From Deltaproteobacteria bacterium GWC2_65_14 (GTDB lineage Bacteria; Desulfobacterota; Deferrimicrobia; Deferrimicrobiales; Deferrimicrobiaceae), in NCBI GenBank assembly GCA_001797615.1, contig MGPV01000042.1, forward strand, positions 1-53,428: DNA of 53,428 bases. Reading direction: 5' to 3'. A model generated the notes under the pieces. It saw only the letters and a list, made by a program, of their open reading frames with translations. It was not told the origin of the DNA and searched no databases. Below are positions 16,572 to 24,336 of this stretch, piece after piece. Positions within the stretch are counted from its first letter, which is position 1. Each line of letters starts with the position of its first letter. The position numbers and the translations under genes are program-made.

Positions 16572-17768
16572 ATGAAGCTTGCAGACAGGGTGGGAAAGAT
16601 CCAGCCGTCCCCGACGCTGGCGATCACGAGCAAGGCGAAGGCGATGAAGGCGCAGGGAATCGACGTGGTCGGCTTCGGGGCGGGGGAGCCCGATTTCGAC
16701 ACCCCGGACCACATCAAGGCGGCGGCCAAGAAGGCGCTGGACGAGGGGTACACGAAGTACACCCCGGTCCCGGGGTCCCCGGAGCTCAAGGACGCGATCC
16801 TGGCGAAACTCTCCCGGGACAACGGCCTCTCGTACAAGCGGGAGAACATCATCGTTTCCGTGGGGGCCAAGCACTCGATCTACAACGTGGCCCAGGCGGC
16901 GTGGCAGAAGGGGGACGAAATCCTCATCCCGGCGCCCTACTGGGTCTCCTACCCGGACATCGCGCTGCTGGCGGACGCCACCCCGGTGATCCTGGAAACG
17001 GGTCAGAAGAACGGCTTCAAGGTGACGCCGAAGCAGCTCGACAAGGCGATCACCAAGCGCACGAAGTGCTTCGTCCTCAACAGCCCTTCCAACCCCACGG
17101 GGGCGGCCTACACGAAGGACGAGCTGAAAGGCCTGGCCGAGGTGATCGTCCAGCGGGACATCACCGTCCTCTCCGACGAGATCTACGAGAAGCTGGTCTA
17201 CGACGGGTTCCAGTTCGCGAGCATCGCCTCCTTCGGGGAGGAGATCCGGAAGCGGACGATCCTGGTCAACGGCCTGTCGAAGGCCTACTCGATGACGGGA
17301 TGGCGGATCGGGTACGTGGCCGCCGACAAGGACCTGGTCGCGGCGATGAACAACATCCAGAGCCAGAGCACCAGCAACCCGGTTTCCTTCTGCGACAAGG
17401 CGTCGGTCGAGGCGCTGAACGGCTCCCAGGAGTTCCTGAAGGGCTGGGTCGCCGAGTTCGACAAGCGGCGGCGTTACATCGTCGACCGGCTGAACAAGAT
17501 CCCCGGCGTCTCCTGCCTGCTCCCGCTGGGGGCCTTCTACGTCTTCCCGAACTTCTCCGGGGCATACGGGAAGAAGACGCCGGCGGGGAAGAAGATCGGC
17601 GGATCCTCCGATCTGGCGGCCTACCTGCTCGACGACCACAAGGTCGCCTCGGTTCCAGGAGTGGCGTTCGGGGACGACGCCTGCCAGCGTCTCTCCTACG
17701 CGACCTCGATGAAGAACATCGAGAAGGGGATCGACCGGATCGAGCAGGCCGTCAAGGCGCTCGCCTGA
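16572..17768 (+). CDS. PLP-dependent class I aminotransferase (aspartate aminotransferase type)
   Basis: A 398-residue fold-type I aminotransferase of the I-gamma/aspartate type. Motifs are GFGAGEPDFDTP near the N-terminus, NSPSNPTGAAY in the middle and the PLP-lysine region NGLSKAYSMTGWRIGY near residue 240. The likely reaction is aspartate + 2-oxoglutarate, though aromatic or prephenate activity occurs in the same subfamily. It has an AAGGAGATC site upstream. It is followed by a 338-bp gene-free stretch, so it is probably the end of its transcript. Confidence 0.9.
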   Translation: MKLADRVGKIQPSPTLAITSKAKAMKAQGIDVVGFGAGEPDFDTPDHIKAAAKKALDEGYTKYTPVPGSPELKDAILAKLSRDNGLSYKRENIIVSVGAKHSIYNVAQAAWQKGDEILIPAPYWVSYPDIALLADATPVILETGQKNGFKVTPKQLDKAITKRTKCFVLNSPSNPTGAAYTKDELKGLAEVIVQRDITVLSDEIYEKLVYDGFQFASIASFGEEIRKRTILVNGLSKAYSMTGWRIGYVAADKDLVAAMNNIQSQSTSNPVSFCDKASVEALNGSQEFLKGWVAEFDKRRRYIVDRLNKIPGVSCLLPLGAFYVFPNFSGAYGKKTPAGKKIGGSSDLAAYLLDDHKVASVPGVAFGDDACQRLSYATSMKNIEKGIDRIEQAVKALA

Positions 17769-18106
17769 CCCGGCGCTGACGGAGACACCAGCCGATCGGG
17801 GACCCTGGCTCGCGGGAGGGGTCCCCTCGGCTACGCTCGCGATCTTCGACCGCTCGCTGCCGTTCCGCTCGCCGAAAAGGCAATGCTCGCTCCACAGGCC
17901 GCCTCGTCGACCCCCCCCGCATCGCTGCGGGTCCCCGGGTGCCGGCGGAGCTGCCGCAGGAGGGGGGATGAGCGGAGATAAAAGGATTGAGCCGGGGGCG
18001 GAGGGCGGGCGAAGCGAAGCCCCCCTCCGAGGCAGCGGAGCCGGTCCCGGGCGCCACTTGGCCGAGGCGGCGGGGGCATTGAGGGACCCTCACCGGTGGT
18101 GCCGCA
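17769..18106. other. 338-bp structured intergenic region
   Basis: No convincing gene is visible here. The stretch holds several strong stem-loops: GGGGACC/GGTCCCC (17798-17804 with 17820-17826), CCCGCA/TGCGGG (17916-17921 with 17926-17931) and GGAGGGCGGGC pairing with GCCCCCCTCC around GAAGCGAA near 18000-18028. None has a T-tract. It lies between the stops of convergent genes, so bidirectional termination or repeat-derived DNA is likely. Confidence 0.5.
17798..17826 (+). terminator. terminator-like hairpin after the aminotransferase gene
   Basis: A 7-bp GC stem (GGGGACC, 17798-17804, with GGTCCCC, 17820-17826) starts 30 bp after the aminotransferase stop. It lacks a following T-run, so it is a weak intrinsic-terminator candidate, perhaps a 3'-end stabiliser. 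Confidence 0.3.
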
Positions 18107-18583
18107 TCACAGCGGCCGCTTCCCGGTCCGGCGGAACCGGAAGTAGTCCGCGAGGATCGCGGCGTGGTCGAAGGCGATCGGCGAGGGAAGGTCGGACTCC
18201 CCGAACAGCCGCGCCTCGGCCGCGTCGTCTCCCGCGGCGGGTGTCCCGCGGGCCCGGCCGATGTAGACGGCGGAGATCGTGTGGCGGCGAGGGTCCCTCG
18301 ACGGGTCGGAGTAGACCCCGAGCAGCGCGGTGAGGGTCACGGAAAGGCCGGTCTCCTCGAGCGCCTCGCGCACCGCGGCATCCCGGGCCCGCTCTCCCTC
18401 GTCGATGAATCCCCCGGGGATGGCCCAGCCCGCGGGAGGATGCTTCCTAAGGACCAGGACGATCCGGTCCCCGACCTCGATGATGACGTCCGCGGTGGGG
18501 GAGGGTCCCCGGAAGGCCCCGGGGCCGGACCCGGACAGCCGTACGGAGGCGGTCGCACTGGGGGAAGCCGGTTTCTTCGCCAT
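18107..18583 (-). CDS. Nudix hydrolase (ADP-ribose pyrophosphatase-like)
   Basis: A 158-residue protein with a complete Nudix box, from GFIDEGE to REALEETGL (about residues 57-79), preceded by PPAGWAIPG. The box hydrolyses nucleoside diphosphates linked to another moiety. The short IPGGFIDEGE form is common in ADP-ribose and general MutT-like enzymes; the substrate cannot be told from sequence. The first 30 residues are Ser/Ala/Pro-rich and probably disordered. Its ATG is 44 bp from the divergent LysE gene, with GGAGGG about 10 bp upstream on this strand. Confidence 0.88.
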   Translation of the reverse strand: MAKKPASPSATASVRLSGSGPGAFRGPSPTADVIIEVGDRIVLVLRKHPPAGWAIPGGFIDEGERARDAAVREALEETGLSVTLTALLGVYSDPSRDPRRHTISAVYIGRARGTPAAGDDAAEARLFGESDLPSPIAFDHAAILADYFRFRRTGKRPL

Positions 18584-18611
18584 GTCGCCCTTTCCCTCCG
18601 CACGGATGTGC

Positions 18612-18617
18612 TATACA
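18612..18617 (+). promoter_or_regulatory. -10 element giving a near-leaderless LysE transcript
   Basis: TATACA lies only 10 bp before the LysE ATG at 18628, within a 44-bp divergent gap. No Shine-Dalgarno sequence is visible ahead of the ATG. No convincing -35 was found. Confidence 0.35.
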
Positions 18618-18627
18618 CTTCAATATT

Positions 18628-19317
18628 ATGATGAATTTCACGACCCCCGCCACCATCTTCGTCTCTTCCTTCATCATCGGCCTCTCCGGGGCCCTCATGC
18701 CGGGGCCGCTCCTCGCCGTGACGATCCGCGACACGTCCCGCCGGGGGTTCGCGGCGGCGCCGCTGCTCGTCCTCGGGCACGGCATTCTCGAGGCCTGCCT
18801 GCTCTCCCTCATCCTCCTGGGGCTCGCGGAATGGGTCCGGGGGGACCTCGCGGTCACGGTGATCTCGCTGGCCGGGGGGGGGATGCTCTTCTGGATGGCG
18901 ATCGGAATGGTCCGGGAGATCCGCACCCTCCGCTTCGACGTGGGAGGGGACGAATCCTCCGCCCCGTCCCGGGAGTCGGCCGGGGAAGGGAAGGGGGGGC
19001 TGGCCCGCTCCGTCCTGAACGGGATCGTGGCCTCGATCTCGAACCCCTACTGGACGATCTGGTGGGCCACGATCGGCCTGGGATACCTCGTCCTCTCGCG
19101 GGAGCTGGGGACCCTGGGGATCCTCCTTTTCTTCGCCGGCCACATCCTGGCGGACTTCGCCTGGTACCTCTTCGTCGGGTTCGCCGTGTCGGCGGGGCGG
19201 AGCCGCTTTTCCGACCGGGCCTACCGCGGGGTCGTGGGGACCTGCGCGGTCTTTCTCTTCTTCTTCTCCCTGTCGTTCGCCGGGTTCGGGTTGAGCAAGC
19301 TGGCCGGGATGGTCTGA
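18628..19317 (+). CDS. LysE-family amino acid exporter
   Basis: A 229-residue inner-membrane protein with about six hydrophobic helices. The family signature GALMPGPLLAVTIRDTSRRG is near residues 21-40, and SISNPYWTIWWATIGLGYL near 138-156 matches the second conserved region. The family exports amino acids or related metabolites; the substrate here is unknown. A central polar loop (about 105-125, Ser/Gly/Glu-rich) is longer than usual. Two adjacent ATGs (18628, 18631) could start it. The next gene follows after 31 bp. Confidence 0.87.
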   Translation: MMNFTTPATIFVSSFIIGLSGALMPGPLLAVTIRDTSRRGFAAAPLLVLGHGILEACLLSLILLGLAEWVRGDLAVTVISLAGGGMLFWMAIGMVREIRTLRFDVGGDESSAPSRESAGEGKGGLARSVLNGIVASISNPYWTIWWATIGLGYLVLSRELGTLGILLFFAGHILADFAWYLFVGFAVSAGRSRFSDRAYRGVVGTCAVFLFFFSLSFAGFGLSKLAGMV

Positions 19318-19348
19318 TGTCCCGGATTTCCGACGAGAGGTACACCGG

Positions 19349-21847
19349 ATGAAGGCTGTCGTGATGGCGGGGGGGTTCGGGACGAGGCTGCGCCCTCTCA
19401 CGGAGAAGCTTCCGAAGCCGATGGCGTACGTGGCGAACCGCCCGATGATGGAGCATGTGGTCCGCCTCCTGGCGCGCGAGGGGATCACCGACCTGGAGGT
19501 CCTGCTCTACTTCTACCCGGACAAGATCACCTCCTATTTCGGGGACGGCTCCCGGTGGGGGGTCTCCATCCACTACATCGGCGCCGAGGCCGACTACGGC
19601 ACCGCGGGGGCGGTCAAGAACGCGGAGTCCCGGATGGACGGGACCTTCCTCGTCATCAGCGCCGACATCATCACCGACTTCGATCTCTCCCGGGCGATCG
19701 AGTTCCACCGGGAGCGCGGCGCCGCCGCCACGATCGTCCTCACCCGCGTCCCCAACCCGCTCCAGTACGGGATCGTCATCACCGCGGAGGACGGGCGGAT
19801 CGTCCGGTTCCTCGAGAAGCCCTCCTGGGGGGAGGTCTTCTCCGACACCATCAACACCGGGATCTACATCCTCGAGCCGGAGGTGCTCTCCCTCATCCCC
19901 CCGGGGAAGAGCTTCGACTTCAGCAAGAACCTCTTCCCGGCGATGCTGGAGCGGGGGGACCGGCTGCTCGGCTACATCGCGGAAGGATACTGGAAGGACG
20001 TCGGAAACCTCGACGAGTACCTGAACGTCCACCTCGACATCCTGGGGGGGAAGGGCGGGATCGAGTTCGACGGGAAGAAGGCGGGCGACGGGAACGTCTG
20101 GATCGGGGAGAATTCCCGCGTCGACTACACCTCCGAGCTCCATAACGTCGTGCTCGGGAAGGACTGCGTGGTGGAGGCGGGGGTCTCCGCGGAGAACGTG
20201 GTCCTGGGGGACGGCTGCGTCGTGGAGGAGGGAGCGGTCCTCCAGTCCACGGTCGTCTGGCCCCGCACGAGGATCCACAAGGGGGCGCGGCTCCTGGAGA
20301 ACGTCATCGGATCGGACTGCGAGATCCGGGGGAGGGCCTTCATCGCCGAGCGGGCGGTGATCAGCGACCACTGCACGATCGGGACCGAGGCGGTGGTGAA
20401 GGCGAACGTCAAGGTCTGGCCCCACAAGACGGTGGAGGACGGCGCGGTGCTCTCCTCCTCCCTCATCTGGGGGGAGAAGTGGGCGCGCTCCCTCTTCGGG
20501 GCCTACGGGGTCTACGGGCTGGCGAACCACGAGATCTCCCCGGAGTTCGCCGCGAAGATCGGCGCGGCCTACGCCGCCACCTTCGGCCGGAAGGTCGTCC
20601 TCTCCACGAGCCGGGACAGCCACAAGACCTCGCGGATGATCAACCGGGCGATCATGACCGGGATGCTCTCGGTGGGGGTCGACGTCCACGACTACGGCGT
20701 GACCCCGCTGCCGGTCGTGCGCTACCTCTCCCGGAGCCACCGTGAGGAGAAGGGGGGGGTGCACACGCGGAAGAGCCCCTTCAACCCCTCCTTCGTGGAC
20801 CTGAAGTTCTTCGACGAGAACGGGCTGAACCTCCCGATGAACGTCGAGAAAAACGCCGAGCTGCTCTTCTTCCGGGAGGACTTCGTCCGGGCGGACAGCG
20901 AGGAGACGGGGGAGATCTCCTTCCCCGTGGGCGGATTCGACACCTACGTCGACGGCTTCATCAAGGCGATCGACGGGAAGGCGGTCAAGGAGCGGGGATT
21001 CAACATCGTGATCGACTATTCCTACGGCTCCTCCACCCTGATCTTCCCCCGGATCCTGGGACGCCTCGGAGTCGAGACGGTCGCCCTGAACGCGAACCTG
21101 GACGCGGCCCGCATCACGAAGACCGAGGAGGAGTTCGACCGCGGGCTGCGCCACCTCACGGCGATCGCCCGCTCCCTCTCGGCCGATTTCGCCGTGATGC
21201 TCGACACCGGCGGCGAGAAGATCTTCCTCGCCGACGAGAAGGGGGAGATCCTCCCGGACTGGGTGGCGCTCCAGGTGGTCGCGCTGCTCGCCTGCCGCAG
21301 GAAGCGGGAGGGAAAGGTCGGGGTCCCGGTCACCGCCTCCCGGAACATCGAGAAGATCGCCGCGAGGTTCGGGATGGAGGTCGTCCGGACGCGGACCCTG
21401 CCGCGCTCCCTGATGGAGACCGCCGCGCGGGAGGGGATCTCCTTCGTGGGCGACGACAACGGCGGCTACATGTTCCCGAGGTTCCAGCCCGCCTTCGACG
21501 GGATGTTCTCGATCGTCCGGCTCATGGAGATGCTCGCGCGGGAATCCCGCTCCCTCTCCGACACCCTGCGGGAGATCCCGCCGACCGTGCTCCTGAAGAA
21601 GAAGATCCCCTGCGCCTGGGAGCACAAGGGGACCCTGATGCGGATGCTGACCGAGCATGCCAAGGGGAAGCAGGCCCAGGTCATAGACGGGGTCAAGATC
21701 TTCCGCGGCGAGGACTGGGCGCTGGTCTACCCCAGCCAGGACGAGGCCTATTTCCACCTCGTCGTGGAGACGGAGGACCGGAACGTCGCGGAGGAGATCG
21801 CCGCCGACTACACCGATCTCTTTTCCTCGTGGGCGCAGAAGCTGTGA
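19349..21847 (+). CDS. sugar nucleotidyltransferase fused to a degenerate phosphomannomutase-like domain
   Basis: An 832-residue fusion. Residues 1-235 are a nucleotidyltransferase with MAGGFGTRLRPLTEKLPKP, likely forming GDP-mannose or another NDP-sugar. About 245-375 is a left-handed beta-helix of hexapeptide repeats. About 380-832 has the fold pattern of phosphomannomutase/phosphoglucomutase, but its catalytic sites are altered: the phosphoserine loop TASHNP is replaced by residues 472-480 HTRKSPFNP, the metal loop DGDADR by DTGGEK (619-624), and the phosphate loop by YPSQDEAY (794-801). The first half looks active; the second is probably regulatory or structural. Similar fusions are annotated as mannose-1-phosphate guanylyltransferase. 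It is coupled by GTGA overlap to the next gene. Confidence 0.88.
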   Translation: MKAVVMAGGFGTRLRPLTEKLPKPMAYVANRPMMEHVVRLLAREGITDLEVLLYFYPDKITSYFGDGSRWGVSIHYIGAEADYGTAGAVKNAESRMDGTFLVISADIITDFDLSRAIEFHRERGAAATIVLTRVPNPLQYGIVITAEDGRIVRFLEKPSWGEVFSDTINTGIYILEPEVLSLIPPGKSFDFSKNLFPAMLERGDRLLGYIAEGYWKDVGNLDEYLNVHLDILGGKGGIEFDGKKAGDGNVWIGENSRVDYTSELHNVVLGKDCVVEAGVSAENVVLGDGCVVEEGAVLQSTVVWPRTRIHKGARLLENVIGSDCEIRGRAFIAERAVISDHCTIGTEAVVKANVKVWPHKTVEDGAVLSSSLIWGEKWARSLFGAYGVYGLANHEISPEFAAKIGAAYAATFGRKVVLSTSRDSHKTSRMINRAIMTGMLSVGVDVHDYGVTPLPVVRYLSRSHREEKGGVHTRKSPFNPSFVDLKFFDENGLNLPMNVEKNAELLFFREDFVRADSEETGEISFPVGGFDTYVDGFIKAIDGKAVKERGFNIVIDYSYGSSTLIFPRILGRLGVETVALNANLDAARITKTEEEFDRGLRHLTAIARSLSADFAVMLDTGGEKIFLADEKGEILPDWVALQVVALLACRRKREGKVGVPVTASRNIEKIAARFGMEVVRTRTLPRSLMETAAREGISFVGDDNGGYMFPRFQPAFDGMFSIVRLMEMLARESRSLSDTLREIPPTVLLKKKIPCAWEHKGTLMRMLTEHAKGKQAQVIDGVKIFRGEDWALVYPSQDEAYFHLVVETEDRNVAEEIAADYTDLFSSWAQKL

Positions 21848-22488
21848 AGAAGCTGCCGTTCCGCGTCCATATCATGGAGGTCGGCCCGCTCGCGGTGAAT
21901 GCCTTCATCGTGGAGGATCCGGCCGCCCGGAAGGCGGTCGTGGTCGACCCCGGGGGGGACGGGGAGTCGCTCCTCCGGGAGATCGGGAATCTCGGCCTAG
22001 CGGTGGAGAAGATCCTGCTGACCCACGGGCACTTCGACCATGTCGGCGCGGTCGGGCTCCTCCGGGAGAAGACGGGCGCCCCCGTGTACGTGCACGCCGA
22101 CGACCTGGAGAGGATGCTCGGGGCCCGCCGGCAGGGGATGCTGTTCGGGCTCTCGGTGCAGAACCCCCCGAAGCCGGATCACCTGGTGGCCGACGGGGAC
22201 ACCGTCTCCTTCGGAGGGGTCGATTTCCGCGTGGCGCATACTCCCGGGCACACCCCGGGCTGCGTCTGCTACATCGCCGGCGGGATGGCGTTCGTCGGAG
22301 ACCTGATCTTCGCCGGGTCGATCGGGAGGACCGACCTTCCGGGAGGATCGTACGAAACGCTGATCGATTCGGTTCGGACCAGGATTTTCACCCTTTCCGA
22401 CGACACGGTGCTGTTCCCGGGCCACGGGCCGGCGACCACCGTCGGGGAGGAGAAGCGGACAAATCCGTTCTTCACGGGAGGAACCTGA
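21844..22488 (+). CDS. metallo-beta-lactamase-fold hydrolase (glyoxalase II-like)
   Basis: A 214-residue hydrolase with the dinuclear metal motif H61-G-H63-F-D65-H66, then HTPGHTPGCVCY (about 138-149), GDLIFAGSIGRTDL and the C-terminal PGHGPAT. This short architecture matches bacterial hydroxyacylglutathione hydrolase-like proteins, which act on thioesters; the natural substrate is uncertain. I chose GTG at 21844 because it forms a GTGA overlap with the gene upstream; another GTG at 21829 would add 5 residues. The ribosome-binding site would lie in the upstream coding end. Confidence 0.9.
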   Translation: MKKLPFRVHIMEVGPLAVNAFIVEDPAARKAVVVDPGGDGESLLREIGNLGLAVEKILLTHGHFDHVGAVGLLREKTGAPVYVHADDLERMLGARRQGMLFGLSVQNPPKPDHLVADGDTVSFGGVDFRVAHTPGHTPGCVCYIAGGMAFVGDLIFAGSIGRTDLPGGSYETLIDSVRTRIFTLSDDTVLFPGHGPATTVGEEKRTNPFFTGGT

Positions 22489-22490
22489 CC

Positions 22491-23687
22491 GTGGGCATCT
22501 TGTCGGGGAAGGAAATTGTCCTGGGGGTGACGGGGGGGATCGCCGCCTACAAGGCCTGCGAGATCCTCCGGGAACTGACGGCGGAGGGGGCGAACGTCCG
22601 GACGATCCTGACGGCGTCGGGGGCGAAGTTCATCACCCCGCTGACGCTGCAGACCCTGTCGAAGAACCCGGTCGTCACCGACCTGTTCGACCTCTGGTCC
22701 GAGGCGGAGATCGGGCACATCTCCCTCGCCCAGCGTGCGGATCTGCTCCTGATCGCGCCCGCCACCGCGAACATCCTCGGAAAGATCCGCGGGGGGATCG
22801 CGGACGACATGCTCTCCACCGTGGTCACGGCGACCGACGCTCCGGTGCTGCTTGCCCCGGCGATGAACGACCGGATGTACGCCTCGGCGGCGGTCCAGGA
22901 GAACCTCGGAGTCCTGCGCGCCCGCGGGTTCCACTTCGTGGAGCCGGACGTGGGGGATCTCGCCTGCGGGACGCACGGGCCGGGGAGGCTGGCGGCGGTC
23001 GGGAAGATCGTGGAGATGTCCCGGATCGTCCTGACGGAGAAGATTCTCTCGGGGAAAAAGGTCGTCGTGAGCGCGGGACCGACCGTGGAGCCGCTGGACC
23101 CCGTCCGGGTCCTCTCGAACCGGTCGTCGGGAAAAATGGGGTACGCGATGGCCCGCGTCGCCCGGAGGTTCGGCGCGGAGGTCACGCTGGTGGCCGGGCC
23201 CGGCGCGCTGCCGGACCCCCCGTTCATCGACACGGTCCGCGTCCGGTCGGGGGAGGAGATGAAGCGCGCGGTCGAGAAGGCCGCGCGGGAGGCCGACGCG
23301 GTGGTGATGTGCGCGGCGGTGGCCGATTTCCGTGCCGCGAAGGTCTCCCGCTCCAAGATCAAGAAGGAGGGCTTCTCCTGGCGGCTCGATCTCGCCCCGA
23401 CGGCGGACATCCTGGAATCGCTGGGGAACGACAAGGGGAAGAAGGTCCTGATCGGGTTCGCCGCCGAGACCGAAGACATCGTCCGCCACGCGGGAGAGAA
23501 GATGCGGCGCAAGAACCTGGACGCGATCGTCGCGAACGACGTCTCCCGCACCGATATCGGATTCGAGTCGGACGACAACGAGGTGAGGATCCTCTTCGCC
23601 GACGGCGAGGTGCGGGAGCTGCCTCTCTCCTCGAAGGAGGGGATCGCCGTGGGCGTCTGGATCGCCGTCAAGGGAAAGCTGCTGTAG
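22491..23687 (+). CDS. coaBC: bifunctional phosphopantothenoylcysteine decarboxylase/phosphopantothenate-cysteine ligase
   Basis: A 398-residue two-domain enzyme of CoA synthesis. The N-terminal flavin-dependent decarboxylase (about 1-180) has GVTGGIAAYKACE, the catalytic-His region IGHISLA and the ACGTHGPGR loop. The C-terminal CTP-dependent ligase (about 185-398) has VVSAGPTVEPLDPVR and NRSSGKMGYA. It starts with GTG two bases after the previous stop. The downstream uracil-DNA glycosylase begins 2 bp after its stop. With coaD it supplies three CoA steps. Confidence 0.96.
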   Translation: MGILSGKEIVLGVTGGIAAYKACEILRELTAEGANVRTILTASGAKFITPLTLQTLSKNPVVTDLFDLWSEAEIGHISLAQRADLLLIAPATANILGKIRGGIADDMLSTVVTATDAPVLLAPAMNDRMYASAAVQENLGVLRARGFHFVEPDVGDLACGTHGPGRLAAVGKIVEMSRIVLTEKILSGKKVVVSAGPTVEPLDPVRVLSNRSSGKMGYAMARVARRFGAEVTLVAGPGALPDPPFIDTVRVRSGEEMKRAVEKAAREADAVVMCAAVADFRAAKVSRSKIKKEGFSWRLDLAPTADILESLGNDKGKKVLIGFAAETEDIVRHAGEKMRRKNLDAIVANDVSRTDIGFESDDNEVRILFADGEVRELPLSSKEGIAVGVWIAVKGKLL

Positions 23688-23689
23688 CC

Positions 23690-24334
23690 GTGGTGAAGCG
23701 GATCCCCCGGAAGATGGTGGCGGCCTGGCTCCGCGAGATCGGGATCGACTTCGTCCCCGTGCCTCCCGCCTCGGTGGCCCCCGGGGAGAGCCTCGAGGAG
23801 ATCCGCGACGAGCTGCTGGCATGCCGGGGATGCGCGCTCTGCTCCGGGAGGAGGACCGTCGTCTTCGGGACGGGGAGCCCGAAGGCCCGCCTGATGTTCG
23901 TGGGCGAGGGCCCCGGGGAGGAGGAGGACCGCCAGGGGGAGCCGTTCGTCGGCGCCGCGGGGAAGCGGCTGAACCGGTGGATCGCCCGGATCGGGCTTTC
24001 GCGGGAGGAGGTCTACATCGCGAACATCGTCAAGTGCAGGCCCCCCGGAAACCGGGCCCCGCTGCCGGAGGAGGCCGCCTCCTGCCTTCCCTACCTCCGG
24101 CGCCAGATCCGGGCCGTCCGGCCGGACGTTCTCTGCACGCTGGGGGGCGTGGCGTTGAATCACCTGTTCGGGATCGACGAACGGATCACCCGCGTACGGG
24201 GACGGTGGCGGGATCTGGACGGGACCCCGGTGCTTCCCACCTACCATCCCGCCTACATCCTCCGCAACGCCTCGAAGGAGGAAGAGGTGTTCGAGGATTT
24301 CGGCCGGATCGCGGAGAAGCTCGGATTCCGCTGA
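23690..24334 (+). CDS. family 4 (Fe-S) uracil-DNA glycosylase
   Basis: A 214-residue thermophile-type uracil-DNA glycosylase that removes deaminated cytosines. Cysteines 45, 48 and 51 (CRGCALC) and the KCRPPGNR segment supply the 4Fe-4S ligands. GEGPGEEEDRQGEPFVGAAG is motif 1 (about 76-95) and HPAYILRN near the C-terminus is motif 2. Start is ambiguous: GTG at 23690 or 23693, or ATG at 23714 (residue 9); the first is given because it lies 2 bp after coaBC. The first 40 residues resemble linkers seen in proteins annotated as phage SPO1 polymerase-like domains, a historical name for the same family. Confidence 0.9.
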   Translation: MVKRIPRKMVAAWLREIGIDFVPVPPASVAPGESLEEIRDELLACRGCALCSGRRTVVFGTGSPKARLMFVGEGPGEEEDRQGEPFVGAAGKRLNRWIARIGLSREEVYIANIVKCRPPGNRAPLPEEAASCLPYLRRQIRAVRPDVLCTLGGVALNHLFGIDERITRVRGRWRDLDGTPVLPTYHPAYILRNASKEEEVFEDFGRIAEKLGFR

Positions 24335-24336
24335 AG

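Noticed and set aside
18854-21757. 967-codon minus-strand frame opposite the LysE and fusion genes
   Set aside because: Shadow frame rich in His, Asp, Gly and Arg; the forward genes carry all the recognisable motifs.
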